Part shown: positions 36,473-44,732 of the stretch, one piece after another
Numbering within the stretch: the first letter of the stretch is position 1
Layout: every line of letters starts with the position of its first letter
NCBI RefSeq assembly: GCF_000954115.1
Contig: NZ_CP010797.1
Span: 5,022,001-5,086,000 of the forward strand
Length of the DNA stretch: 64,000 nucleotides
Direction: 5' to 3'
Source of the DNA: Rhodococcus sp. B7740
GTDB lineage: Bacteria > Actinomycetota > Actinomycetes > Mycobacteriales > Mycobacteriaceae
Notes under the pieces: model-generated
Databases searched by the model: none
Told to the model about the DNA's origin: nothing
What the model saw: the letters and a program-made list of their open reading frames with translations, nothing else
Made by a program: the position numbers and the translations under genes

Positions 36473-37477
36473 TCACCGACAGTCGGACACGGCCTGCCGT
36501 ACCAACTCGGCGGCCTCGTCGGTGGTCGACGCGAAGTGGACGTTGTCGAAGCGGTGCAGGTAGGCGTCGTAGATACCGGACACCTTCCTGTTCGCGTTGT
36601 CCATCGCCACGACACGCTTGCCCATCATCGCCGCCAGTACCGCGGCGTGCAGTCGATCGGTGAGGACGACGGGTGCGAGGTTCAGAATGCGTTGGGCTAC
36701 ACGAAGGTTGAGCTTCGCCGTTTGCTCGTACGAGCGGAGAAGGGCGGGGTAGAGCAGACGATTCGTTCTGGGGAAACGTTGCGCAATCAGAGTCGGCAGC
36801 ATCACCGCCGTCGAGATCGCCAGATCCGTTCCGTGCAGGCCCCAATCGTATTGGACGGATGACGCGTCGATGTTCACCGATGCATGACCGAGGCTTTCCG
36901 AGTCGGCGCGCAGGAGCTTCACGACATCCACTGCAGAGCCTCCGGTGCTGCGCGCGATCTCGGCACCGAAAGCCATGTCCGGACAGTATTCGACGCGATT
37001 GCTCGGGAAATACGCGAGCGCCAATTTGTACGAACGTTGTTCACGGAGCATGAGGGTGAGATCCGGGTGCTGCGCGTACAGGGCTGCGGTCCTCGTAAGG
37101 GCTTCGGCATCGGCAAAGTCGATGCTCTGGGGGAGGCACACTATTTTGTTGCGAGGAAACCGCGCAACGATTGCTTCACGAAACCTCTGGTCGATCGGCC
37201 ACCGGTCGCCGAAATTTCCCCCGCCTTGCAAGAACAGGGTCCCGTCGCCGATTCGTTCTTCGAGTAGAGCATCGTTGTGGGTGAACGGATCGGACACGTA
37301 GTCGACGTGCACGTTCAACCGCTTCAGGTACTCGACCTCACCGGCGTGGATGAGCGAGTCACCGGCATTGTAGTGATTCGGAAAGTCCAGGTGCGCCACA
37401 CGATCTCCCGGTTCCGCGTGAGGCCGCAGGACGCCGAGAGTCTCCTCGCGTAGCTCATCGACGGTCTCGTGCGTCAT
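36473..37477 (-). CDS. Polysaccharide pyruvyl transferase family protein
   Basis: A 334-residue protein of the PS_pyruv_trans family, which adds ketal-linked pyruvate from PEP to sugars of exported polysaccharides. Motifs are HYNAGDSLIHAGEVEYL near the N-terminus, LQGGGNFGDRWP (GGGNFGD is diagnostic), FPRNKIVCLPQSIDF and the C-terminal VVLTDRLHAAVLAAMMGKRVVAMDN. Start ATG 37477 overlaps the GT2 stop (ATGA), so the two are coupled. The frame is open upstream, but those residues overlap the GT2 gene. It probably decorates a surface glycan. Confidence 0.88.
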   Translation of the reverse strand: MTHETVDELREETLGVLRPHAEPGDRVAHLDFPNHYNAGDSLIHAGEVEYLKRLNVHVDYVSDPFTHNDALLEERIGDGTLFLQGGGNFGDRWPIDQRFREAIVARFPRNKIVCLPQSIDFADAEALTRTAALYAQHPDLTLMLREQRSYKLALAYFPSNRVEYCPDMAFGAEIARSTGGSAVDVVKLLRADSESLGHASVNIDASSVQYDWGLHGTDLAISTAVMLPTLIAQRFPRTNRLLYPALLRSYEQTAKLNLRVAQRILNLAPVVLTDRLHAAVLAAMMGKRVVAMDNANRKVSGIYDAYLHRFDNVHFASTTDEAAELVRQAVSDCR

Positions 37478-38376
37478 CGGACGCTCGGTCTCTGTCGTCG
37501 GCCGAGCGAGGTCACTCGTGTTCGCAGAGCGCCGTAGTGAATCCCGATGTAGTGAGCCCACAAACCACTCGGCAGCGGTCTCAGTATCTTCGGCAGCCAC
37601 GGATTACGAACTGTCGCAAGATAAAGTATCGACACCGCGTGTACGGGAATCCTGACCAAGGACGAGGGGTGTGGGCAGCCCGATACGCGGTGCTTCGTCG
37701 ACAGTTGATACGACGTCCGGCCGTACGCCCGACCTTGCTCGAACGATCGACGGACAGTCGTTCTGACGCGGTAGGCGACCACTGCATCCGCGGCATGTCC
37801 GAGTGTCGATCCCGCCTGCTGAATTCTCCACGAGTAGTCGACGTCCTCGGCACCGCCGACGAAGTCTTCGTCGAAGTCTCCGACCTTCTCGAACACCCTC
37901 CGCCACATGGCGAAATTGCTCCCCGGTGCGTACGGCAGGTAGGCGGAGCGGAACAGAGCGCCGGGCGGCGGGACGGTTCGCCACGACGCCACCTCCGGGG
38001 AATTGAGGGATTCGACTTCGAGTGCGCCGCCCACCGCGTCGAAACTGTCGAGTGCGTGTACCAGAGCAGTCAGCCAGGTCTTATGAGCGACGTCGTCGTG
38101 GTCGACGAAGGCAACTATGTCACCGCGCGCAGCTTTCACGCCGACGTTTCTGGCGTACGAGACTCCACGCTTGGCGGAGGCGTCGACCATGCGGATCGTC
38201 ATAGGCAGAGAAAGATTCTCGAGGTGTGCGCGCAGGCCGTCGGTCGAGCCGTTGTCGCTGACTATCAGCTCGACGTCGCCCGTGTAGTCCTGTGCGGCGA
38301 CGGCCTTGAGCTGCTCATCCAGATCGGGCAACCCGTTGTACACGGGGAGGACGATGGAAACGAGACTGATCGGCAC
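37474..38376 (-). CDS. Family 2 glycosyltransferase
   Basis: A 300-residue GT-A fold enzyme: VSIVLPVYNGLPDLDEQLKAV, ELIVSDNGSTDG, the DxD-like VDHDDVAHKTWL, and a C-terminal half with FDEDFVGGAEDVDYSWRIQ (the catalytic-base ED region). No transmembrane segments are evident, so it would act on the cytoplasmic side. It is coupled by a four-base overlap to the pyruvyl transferase downstream. Donor and acceptor are unknown. Confidence 0.88.
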   Translation of the reverse strand: MPISLVSIVLPVYNGLPDLDEQLKAVAAQDYTGDVELIVSDNGSTDGLRAHLENLSLPMTIRMVDASAKRGVSYARNVGVKAARGDIVAFVDHDDVAHKTWLTALVHALDSFDAVGGALEVESLNSPEVASWRTVPPPGALFRSAYLPYAPGSNFAMWRRVFEKVGDFDEDFVGGAEDVDYSWRIQQAGSTLGHAADAVVAYRVRTTVRRSFEQGRAYGRTSYQLSTKHRVSGCPHPSSLVRIPVHAVSILYLATVRNPWLPKILRPLPSGLWAHYIGIHYGALRTRVTSLGRRQRPSVR

Positions 38377-38442
38377 GGTCCGACCCTATCGCGAATTCGT
38401 GCACCGTTCGGCCGCGTGCCCCGCTGCCCCGGCAGATATCGG

Positions 38443-39615
38443 CTACTTCTTTCCCCGCAACTTCTTCTCCAGCGGCGTCGGGAAGGACGGGACCACCGGG
38501 GTGCCGTCGAGCAGGGTGGTTATTCTTTCTGCCTCGGCTGCAACGGCTTTCGACACCGGAGCCCCGACGTCCTCCAGGAATTCCGTCACCACTGCTCCGG
38601 AACCGGTGACCGCCCAACCGCCGACGATACGACCACCGGACCAGATGGTCGGGCCGATGTTGCCGAAGGTGTCGAACAGCGGGGCCTTGTGCTCACCCAG
38701 ATACCAGGCTCGGTGCTTCCACCCCATCGGTGTGGGATCGAGCGCAGGTAGCAGCATGACGCTCGTGCCGGAAGGCTTATCGAAAACAGTGCTGGACAAC
38801 ATGATTCCGTCGCCCTCGGTCAGTTCGACCGCAACGGCGTTCAGTCCGGACACCGCCTGACGAGTCTGTGTCTTGTTCCAGCCCGTCCACCACTGCAGAT
38901 CTTCGAGGGTCGCAGGGCCGAACACCTCGAGCCAACGTCGGGCAAGGTCGGCACGTGCCTCGGTCTCGTCGAGATCGGGAATCCCGTCCGGCCACCAGTG
39001 ATCGATCGGTGCCCACGCGTGGCGTCGCGATGTCCACGCGCCCCGCGGTTCGACGCGCACCAGCCTTCCCTCGGCGGCCATCATCACCAGTACCTCCGAG
39101 GTGACGTACCGCTTGACGTCGTACACCTTGTCGGTGGTCGGCAGCAGCGCGGTCTTGAGGCCGGGAACGGCGGCGGACAGCTCGGCTCCGGTCGCGGTCC
39201 CCATCGATCGCAACGCCGACTCGGTCTCGGCTTCGGTTGCGGCGAGCCATGATTCGACATCGGCGATCACGGGGTCGGTGGGCAACGTGGAGACCTGCTT
39301 GATCAGGCGTGCCCGCATGGTGCGCGCAACTCCCAGGCTCGCCGCAGCGTGAATCATCGGAACGTCGTCGTGAGCGACGACGAACATCGTGCGCCGCATC
39401 GCCATCAACCGCACCAGGCTCCGGCGCTCGTACATCGCATCACGAACATCCGAGAGTCCCAGTGTTCGAGCGCGGGCGAGCACCGACAGATACACCGTCG
39501 CCGGATCGGTGGCATGCAACGCGAGGAGTGACGACACCACAGCTTCGGTGGTCGATGCACGGGCGAAGTGCTGCGCGACGAGCCGGTGTCGGCGCTGAGC
39601 GTCGGTGATCTTCAC
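38443..39615 (-). CDS. Winged-helix DNA-binding protein (HTH_42/DUF1006 family)
   Basis: A 390-residue protein of the HTH_42 family (winged-helix domains that include the AlkZ/YcaQ DNA glycosylases). Visible stretches are RHRLVAQHFA, LLALHATDPATVYLSVLAR, LVRLMAMRRTMFVV, PLFDTFGNIGPTIWSGGRIVGGW and a basic end KKLRGKK. The QxQ/QxD catalytic motif described for AlkZ was not seen, so glycosylase activity is doubtful. It follows the broken metallophosphoesterase gene by only 4 bp on the same strand. Confidence 0.8.
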   Translation of the reverse strand: MKITDAQRRHRLVAQHFARASTTEAVVSSLLALHATDPATVYLSVLARARTLGLSDVRDAMYERRSLVRLMAMRRTMFVVAHDDVPMIHAAASLGVARTMRARLIKQVSTLPTDPVIADVESWLAATEAETESALRSMGTATGAELSAAVPGLKTALLPTTDKVYDVKRYVTSEVLVMMAAEGRLVRVEPRGAWTSRRHAWAPIDHWWPDGIPDLDETEARADLARRWLEVFGPATLEDLQWWTGWNKTQTRQAVSGLNAVAVELTEGDGIMLSSTVFDKPSGTSVMLLPALDPTPMGWKHRAWYLGEHKAPLFDTFGNIGPTIWSGGRIVGGWAVTGSGAVVTEFLEDVGAPVSKAVAAEAERITTLLDGTPVVPSFPTPLEKKLRGKK

Positions 39616-39619
39616 GCGA

Positions 39620-40392
39620 TCAGTGTGACGGCATTTGCGGCGCAGGGCCGACGAATCCGGTGAGAAGAGCGTCGGCGATGTCGCTCATCCCGTGCGCGCG
39701 GGCGTCGGCGGCTGCACCGACGTGGTCGTACCCGACCAACTCGAACGAGACTGTCCAGCTGCCACGGTCGTGGTCGTCGAGTACCGCGTAGCGCGCATGC
39801 GGAGAGCCGGATTCCATGACGTGCGGGTAGGGCTGATCGTCGTCGTAGGCGGGCACGCCGACGCTCCCTGGATTGACCACGAGTGTGCCGCTGGGGAGAG
39901 TCCACTGTCGCTGCAGGTGGGTGTGGCCGCAGGCGATGACGGAGTGGTTCGTGAAACTTGCTGCCCTGTCCAGGATCTCGGCCCCGGTTGCCTCGCGAGA
40001 GCCGCTGTCGTCCACCGAGTGCAGGAAATATTGCTCATCATCGGTGGGTGTTCCGTGCACTGCGAGGATTCCGCCATCGAACTCCAACGAGAACGGCAGC
40101 GAGGCCAGCCACTGTCGATGCTCGTCGTCGAGTCGATCATGGGCGTGCCGATCCCAACTGCCCATGGACTCCCGGTCCTGCTCGAGCAGATAGCGGTCGT
40201 GATTTCCCGCGACAGTGGGAAACCGAGTGCCATCAGCCGGTCCGCAGTTCGACGCGGATGCAGGCCGCCGGACAACAGATCGCCGAGATTGATCACCGAG
40301 TCGACGCGTTGCCGCGCGATGTCTTCGAGGACGGCGTCGAGCGCCGCGATGTTGCCGTGAATATCGGCAATGAGAGCTACCCGCACAACCAC
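39620..40392 (-). pseudogene. Metallophosphoesterase split by a one-base deletion
   Basis: The protein is a ~255-residue YfcE-like calcineurin-fold phosphoesterase, but it is coded in two frames. Frame one (from GTG 40392) gives MVVRVALIADIHGNIAALDAV, NLGDLLSGG and RLMALGF. Frame two resumes PTVAGNHDRYLLEQD, HGTP, CGHTHLQRQW and NPGSVGVPAYDD. Together they hold all metal motifs (DxH, GD, GNHD, GHTH). The break is at the run of three G at 40217–40219 on the plus strand. One more base there would restore Gly-Phe-Pro-Thr. It is either a real frameshift or a sequencing error in a homopolymer. Otherwise it looks intact and unmutated. Confidence 0.75.
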
Positions 40393-40557
40393 AGGATCGC
40401 AGCGTGGGTACAGGACTGCAACACGGCAGACCGGAGGCGAGTGCTGGAGACTTCACCCTCACGCACCCGCCGTCGATGGGTGGTTTCTCCATAGACCTTC
40501 GCTCGAGTCGCCCATAACGTGGTCCAGGTCACTTTCGATCTAGGGAAGGCCGAGCCC

Positions 40558-41901
40558 ATGCCTGCAGTCACGTCGAAGCCCGAGATCGAATCGAGGGTGG
40601 TCAAGAAGGTCGCTCAACGCATCATCCCGTTCCTCGGATTGGCTTACTTCGTCAACTATCTCGATCGCACCAACATCGGCCTCGCCAAGCTGACCATGAG
40701 CGACGAATTGGGCCTCACCGAGACGATGTTCGGCCTGGCGTCGGGACTGTTCTTCATCGGGTACCTGTTGTTCGAAGTGCCCAGCAATCTGGCGCTGCAC
40801 AAATTCGGTGCCCGACGGTGGATCGCCCGCATCATGGTGTCGTGGGGAATCGTGGCCGCCGCCATGGCTTTCGTGCCGACGGCAGGGTGGCTGTACGGTC
40901 TACGCATCCTTCTCGGAATCGCCGAGGCCGGCTTCTTTCCCGGCGTACTGCTGTACATGACGATGTGGTTTCCGCGCGCCTACCGAGTGCGGTTGATGGG
41001 CCTGTTCTTGCTGGCACTGCCTGTGTCATCGGCGCTCGGTGCGCCCCTGTCGAGTGCGATCATTCAGTACCTGGACGGACTGTTCGGACTGTCGGGTTGG
41101 CGGGTTATGTTCCTCCTCGAAGGCATTCCGGCGATTCTGCTCGGCGTGATCACCTGGTTCTATCTCACGGATCGACCGTCTCAGGCGAAGTGGCTCACCG
41201 TTGACGAGAAGAAATGGCTCACTGCGGAATTGGAGTCCGAGGACGCAGTGAAAGGCGGGCACGTCAGCGGCTCGGTCAAGCGTGCGCTCGGTGATGTACG
41301 AGTATGGATGCTCGGCCTGATCTACTTCGGCATCACCTACGGCCTCTACTCCCTGAGTTTCTTTCTGCCCAGCATCGTCGCGGGATTCAAGCAGACGTTC
41401 GATACCGACTTCTCGCTCGTGACCACGGGACTCATCGTGGCGGTGCCGTTCGCAGTGGGCGCGGTGGCGATGGTGCTGTGGAGTCGGCATTCGGACCGGA
41501 CCGGCGAGCGAACGTGGCATGTAGCGATACCGACTCTGATCGGTGCGATCTCCATTCCGTTTGCGCTGTACATGGATTCACCGTTCACCACCATGATTGC
41601 GGTGACCGTCAACGCCGTCGGCGTGTTCTGCGCTCTACCTGTTTTCTGGTACCTGCCCAGCACCTTCCTCACCGGAGCCGGCGCAGCGGCTGGAATCGCG
41701 ATCATCAACTCGGTCGGCAACACCTCGGGCTTCGGTGCCCCATACGTGACGGGGTGGCTGCTCGACGCCACTGGCAACGCCAAGGCGGGCCTGTGGGTGG
41801 TCGGCGGTGTCATGCTCATGGCGGTGGTGTTGGTGATCGCTCTGCGCAGCCGAATGGGAGTCCGCTCCGAGAGCAATACGGATGTGCCGGTGGCGCACTG
41901 A
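40558..41901 (+). CDS. MFS transporter, anion:cation symporter (ACS) type
   Basis: A 447-residue, 12-helix major facilitator protein. The N-terminal LAYFVNYLDRTNIGLAKLTM and the helix 2–3 loop FGARRWIARIMVSWG are typical of the ACS family (phthalate, tartrate, glucarate and related organic acids). RILLGIAEAGFFPGVLLYMTMWFP is the diagnostic helix 4–5 region. The second half begins after the KWLTAELESED linker. ATG 40558 has AGGGAAGG eight bases upstream; an in-frame start 39 bases earlier is less likely. It is a single gene with no catabolic partner, so the substrate is open; organic acids are likely. Confidence 0.88.
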   Translation: MPAVTSKPEIESRVVKKVAQRIIPFLGLAYFVNYLDRTNIGLAKLTMSDELGLTETMFGLASGLFFIGYLLFEVPSNLALHKFGARRWIARIMVSWGIVAAAMAFVPTAGWLYGLRILLGIAEAGFFPGVLLYMTMWFPRAYRVRLMGLFLLALPVSSALGAPLSSAIIQYLDGLFGLSGWRVMFLLEGIPAILLGVITWFYLTDRPSQAKWLTVDEKKWLTAELESEDAVKGGHVSGSVKRALGDVRVWMLGLIYFGITYGLYSLSFFLPSIVAGFKQTFDTDFSLVTTGLIVAVPFAVGAVAMVLWSRHSDRTGERTWHVAIPTLIGAISIPFALYMDSPFTTMIAVTVNAVGVFCALPVFWYLPSTFLTGAGAAAGIAIINSVGNTSGFGAPYVTGWLLDATGNAKAGLWVVGGVMLMAVVLVIALRSRMGVRSESNTDVPVAH

Positions 41902-41980
41902 CGAACGGCTGCGCACGAAGCCGAGTATCTGCACGGAACCGGATTCGGCTCTTGCGGCGAACACCGGACATACTCGACGA

Positions 41981-42282
41981 ATGACGAGTCGCGGGCGAGT
42001 CCGGAGCTGGGAGATTCTCGGCATGGAGGGCGTCATCGATTCCGAGGACACTCCGGGCGAAGCTGGTCATTCTTCAGCGCGCTGCATCCCGATGAGGTCA
42101 TCGACTCTCGATCGGGAACAGGGTTCGACATCGGTGGAGGTGTCTCCGAGCTCGCAGTAGGCGAGCAGGTCGACTTCGAGTGGGAGCCTGCTGTCGATCA
42201 GGACGGTTATCGGTTTCGCGCGATCAGGGTCCGACCGCGTCGCGAGACTCCGCCCTGGCGGATCCAGCGATTCGATGGCTGA
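41981..42282 (+). pseudogene. Cold-shock-domain-like protein broken by a one-base deletion
   Basis: Two adjacent frames join to make a ~100-residue cold-shock-like protein of the actinobacterial type. From ATG 41981 one frame gives RGRVRSWEILGMEGVIDSEDTPG. From about 42056 the next frame gives SWSFFSALHPDEV, GVSELAVGEQVDFEWEP and QDGYRFRAIRVRP, ending at TGA 42282. The order matches the OB-fold of this family (G-x-V…WGVIDSxDTPGG…FSxI…GxxVxFxWEPAxQDGYxxRAxxV). Inserting one G at the GGCGAAG near 42056 restores DTPGGSW. It may be a decayed gene or a sequencing error. No intact frame covers the region. Confidence 0.6.
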
Positions 42283-42334
42283 CGCATTCGAATCGAAATC
42301 CACAGTGCTCTGACCTCCCGGCGGCCTCCGACGG

Positions 42335-42895
42335 TTATCGAGCCGCCGCTCGCAGGCCGTCGACGCGGATCGTGGGAAGCCATGTTGCCAAGGTGTGACC
42401 GAGCGTGGCGACCATACGCGGTCCGAAGACACACAAGGTGCGTTCCCACGGATGGCCGAAGGTCCCTTCGGTGAATCCGTCTCGGGCGAAGATGTAGTAG
42501 TCGCCGTTCGGGTGGACGGGGACGCGCCACTCACCGTTCTCGGCCGCGTCGGCGTGCGCTTCCGCGTCGAAGCTGTAGCCGGGGTGTTGCCAGTCCAGGA
42601 CGACGAAGGTGGGGTTGTCCGAAAACTCGGTGACGAAGCAGCGCAACGCTTCCGCGTTGATCGCGTCGGCTCGGGCAGACCACGACGCTGTCGTGCGGAC
42701 GGAATGGGCGGCGAGGTCGAATGTCATCGAGGGGGCAGGCTCGGAAATGGCCGGCCACGAGTCAGGCTTTGTCCCGGGTCGAAACCCGAACTTACTTGTG
42801 AACACCGACCAGTGCTCCGCTTCCGCATTGCGGTCGAGTTCGGTCCACCCGATGGGAAGCGCAGATCCGAAGTTCATCGTCAGCTTGGTCGTCAT
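42335..42895 (-). CDS. DUF2716-family protein
   Basis: A 186-residue cytosolic protein. I place it in DUF2716 from the stretches SWPAISEPAPSMTFDL, FVVLDWQHPGYSF, WRVPVHPNGDYYIFARDGFTEGTFGHPWERTLCVFG. No function is known for the family and no catalytic motif stands out. It has no signal or membrane segment. It stands alone, convergent with the broken cold-shock-like gene and divergent from a small membrane protein. Confidence 0.7.
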   Translation of the reverse strand: MTTKLTMNFGSALPIGWTELDRNAEAEHWSVFTSKFGFRPGTKPDSWPAISEPAPSMTFDLAAHSVRTTASWSARADAINAEALRCFVTEFSDNPTFVVLDWQHPGYSFDAEAHADAAENGEWRVPVHPNGDYYIFARDGFTEGTFGHPWERTLCVFGPRMVATLGHTLATWLPTIRVDGLRAAAR

Positions 42896-42963
42896 CGGCC
42901 TATCGTCTCAGAGGATGAGAAACTAGGCTGACAGGAACTGATCGGGAAGCGGGTGACAGTCAC

Positions 42964-43287
42964 ATGGTGCTTGCGTTGTGTGCCATAACGTTTGCTGTAC
43001 TGCTTCACGTCGTGGCAGCTCGAATCGCAGCCCGTGAGAACTATGGCCGCACGTTGCCCACAGTGAACGGCTCGTATCCGGTCAGACCTGCCCAGCGTGC
43101 CCGACGTGCCCAGGCTGCTGGATGGATACTGAGTATCGTCGGTGCGCTACAGCTCGGCAATCATTTCTGGCTGACTGAGCCGTGGCTGGCCGTGGGTCTA
43201 GTAATTGCGGTTCTCGTCCTGATCAACGGCCTCCCGAGTCTGCTGGTTACCTTGCTGCACAACGGCAGTCTGCGAACACAACCATAG
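42964..43287 (+). CDS. Small hypothetical membrane protein
   Basis: A 107-residue protein not recognised. Three hydrophobic segments are visible: an N-terminal one (LALCAITFAVLLHVVAARIAA), a middle one (AAGWILSIVGALQLGNHF) and a C-terminal one (WLAVGLVIAVLVLINGLPSLLVTLL). A basic loop (PVRPAQRARRAQ) lies between the first two, consistent with a cytoplasmic loop. It is convergent with the FAD oxidase gene, 21 bp apart. It is probably real, given its coding-like composition and hydrophobicity pattern. Confidence 0.55.
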   Translation: MVLALCAITFAVLLHVVAARIAARENYGRTLPTVNGSYPVRPAQRARRAQAAGWILSIVGALQLGNHFWLTEPWLAVGLVIAVLVLINGLPSLLVTLLHNGSLRTQP

Positions 43288-43308
43288 GACCGTGTGAACC
43301 AAGCGCCG

Positions 43309-44682
43309 TCAGGGTGTGAACACTTTGCCCGGGTTCAGGATTCCGCGCGGATCCAGTGCCTTCTTCACAGCTCGGTGCATCTCGAGTACCACCGGGTCGA
43401 GTTCCTGCACCAGGCCGTCCATCTTGAGCAGTCCGACTCCGTGTTCGCCGGTCACGGTGCCGCCGAGTTGCAGTGCAGCGTCGATGATCTCGGCGAAGGC
43501 GGCCTGAGCGCGTTCGCGAGCCGGAAGGTCGTCGTGCGGAGTGATAAGCAGCGGGTGGAGGTTTCCGTCACCGGCGTGTGCGATGTTGGCGATGGTCGTC
43601 TCGTAGCGAAGGCCGATCTGCTCGATGCGCGAAAGCATCTCGGGTACATGCTTCTTCGGCACACACACGTCCTCGGTCAACACCGGACCCAGACGTTCCA
43701 TCGCGGGATACGCCAACCGTCGGGCCGCAAACAGAGCGTCGGCCTCTTCCTGATCGGTCGAGACCGCAGACCAGGTCGCTCCGGCCTCGTCGAAGCACGA
43801 GAGCATCTTCTCGGCTTCCTGGTCTCCGATGAGACCCGGATCGTCGATACGTCCGAGCAACACCACATTCGCCTCGACCGACAGGCCCATGTTCTTCCAC
43901 GCGTCGACGGCAATGAGGCACTGCCTGTCGATCAATTCCAGTGCGGACGGCGTCAAGCCGGCGGCGGCCACCGCGGCGACGGCACGCCCGGCGTCGACGA
44001 TCGAATCGAAGTAGCCGGCGACGGTCCGCTGCGAATCCTGGAGCGGGCGTAGTTTCAGGGTCACCTCGGTGATGATGCCGAGGGTGCCCTCCGATCCGAC
44101 CATCAAGCCTGCAAGGTCGTAACCGGCAACGCCTTTGGCGGTCTTGCGGCCGAGTCGAACCAGTTCTCCGGTTCCGGTGACGACCTGCATGCCCATCACG
44201 TAGTCGCGCGTGACGCCGTACTTGACGCAGCACAATCCGCCGGCATTGGTGGCGACGTTGCCGCCGATGGTCGACCACGGCGCACTGGCCGGATCCGGGG
44301 GATACCACAGACCCTGCTCGGCAACGGTTGCGCGCAGGTGATCGTTGACGACTCCAGGCTCGACGACGGCGTAGCGCTCGAGTGGGTCGATCTCTTTGAT
44401 CGTGTCCATGCCGTCGAGCGCGAGAACGACGCATCCCTCGGTGGCGTTCGCGCCGCCGGACAGTCCGGTGCCCGCCCCACGGGTGACGATGGGTGCGCCA
44501 TGGGCCAGGCATGCACGAACGACAGCTTGGACTTCTTCGGCGCTGCGGGGTCGCACGACGGCGACCGGCGTCGAATACGGTGCCCACTCGGCCTCGTCGT
44601 GCTGGTAGGAGGCGACGACGTCCGGGTCAACCACGATCCGATCCGCGGGCAGGACTTCGGACAACTGTTCCACGAGCGACAT
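43309..44682 (-). CDS. FAD-linked oxidase, GlcD/D-lactate dehydrogenase type
   Basis: A 457-residue flavoprotein of the VAO/GlcD family, oxidising a 2-hydroxy acid such as glycolate or D-lactate. The FAD-binding half has PIVTRGAGTGLSGGANATEG, EPGVVNDHLR, TIGGNVATNAGGLCCVKYGVTRDYVMG and GSEGTLGIITEVTLKLRP. The C-terminal cap has HAGDGNLHPLLI and GTVTGEHGVGLLKM. No GlcE/GlcF partners are near, as is usual for single-chain actinobacterial versions. ATG 44682 is chosen as start. It is divergent from the PucR-type regulator 50 bp away, its likely controller. Confidence 0.88.
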   Translation of the reverse strand: MSLVEQLSEVLPADRIVVDPDVVASYQHDEAEWAPYSTPVAVVRPRSAEEVQAVVRACLAHGAPIVTRGAGTGLSGGANATEGCVVLALDGMDTIKEIDPLERYAVVEPGVVNDHLRATVAEQGLWYPPDPASAPWSTIGGNVATNAGGLCCVKYGVTRDYVMGMQVVTGTGELVRLGRKTAKGVAGYDLAGLMVGSEGTLGIITEVTLKLRPLQDSQRTVAGYFDSIVDAGRAVAAVAAAGLTPSALELIDRQCLIAVDAWKNMGLSVEANVVLLGRIDDPGLIGDQEAEKMLSCFDEAGATWSAVSTDQEEADALFAARRLAYPAMERLGPVLTEDVCVPKKHVPEMLSRIEQIGLRYETTIANIAHAGDGNLHPLLITPHDDLPARERAQAAFAEIIDAALQLGGTVTGEHGVGLLKMDGLVQELDPVVLEMHRAVKKALDPRGILNPGKVFTP

Positions 44683-44732
44683 GTGTTCGACTTTAGCTGT
44701 GACGCGGGTCTCGGCCAATGTAGGTTTTCTCC

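Noticed and set aside
38443-39615. AlkZ-type DNA glycosylase as the function of the winged-helix protein
   Set aside because: The fold fits, but the glutamine-based catalytic motif was not found, so only the family is named.
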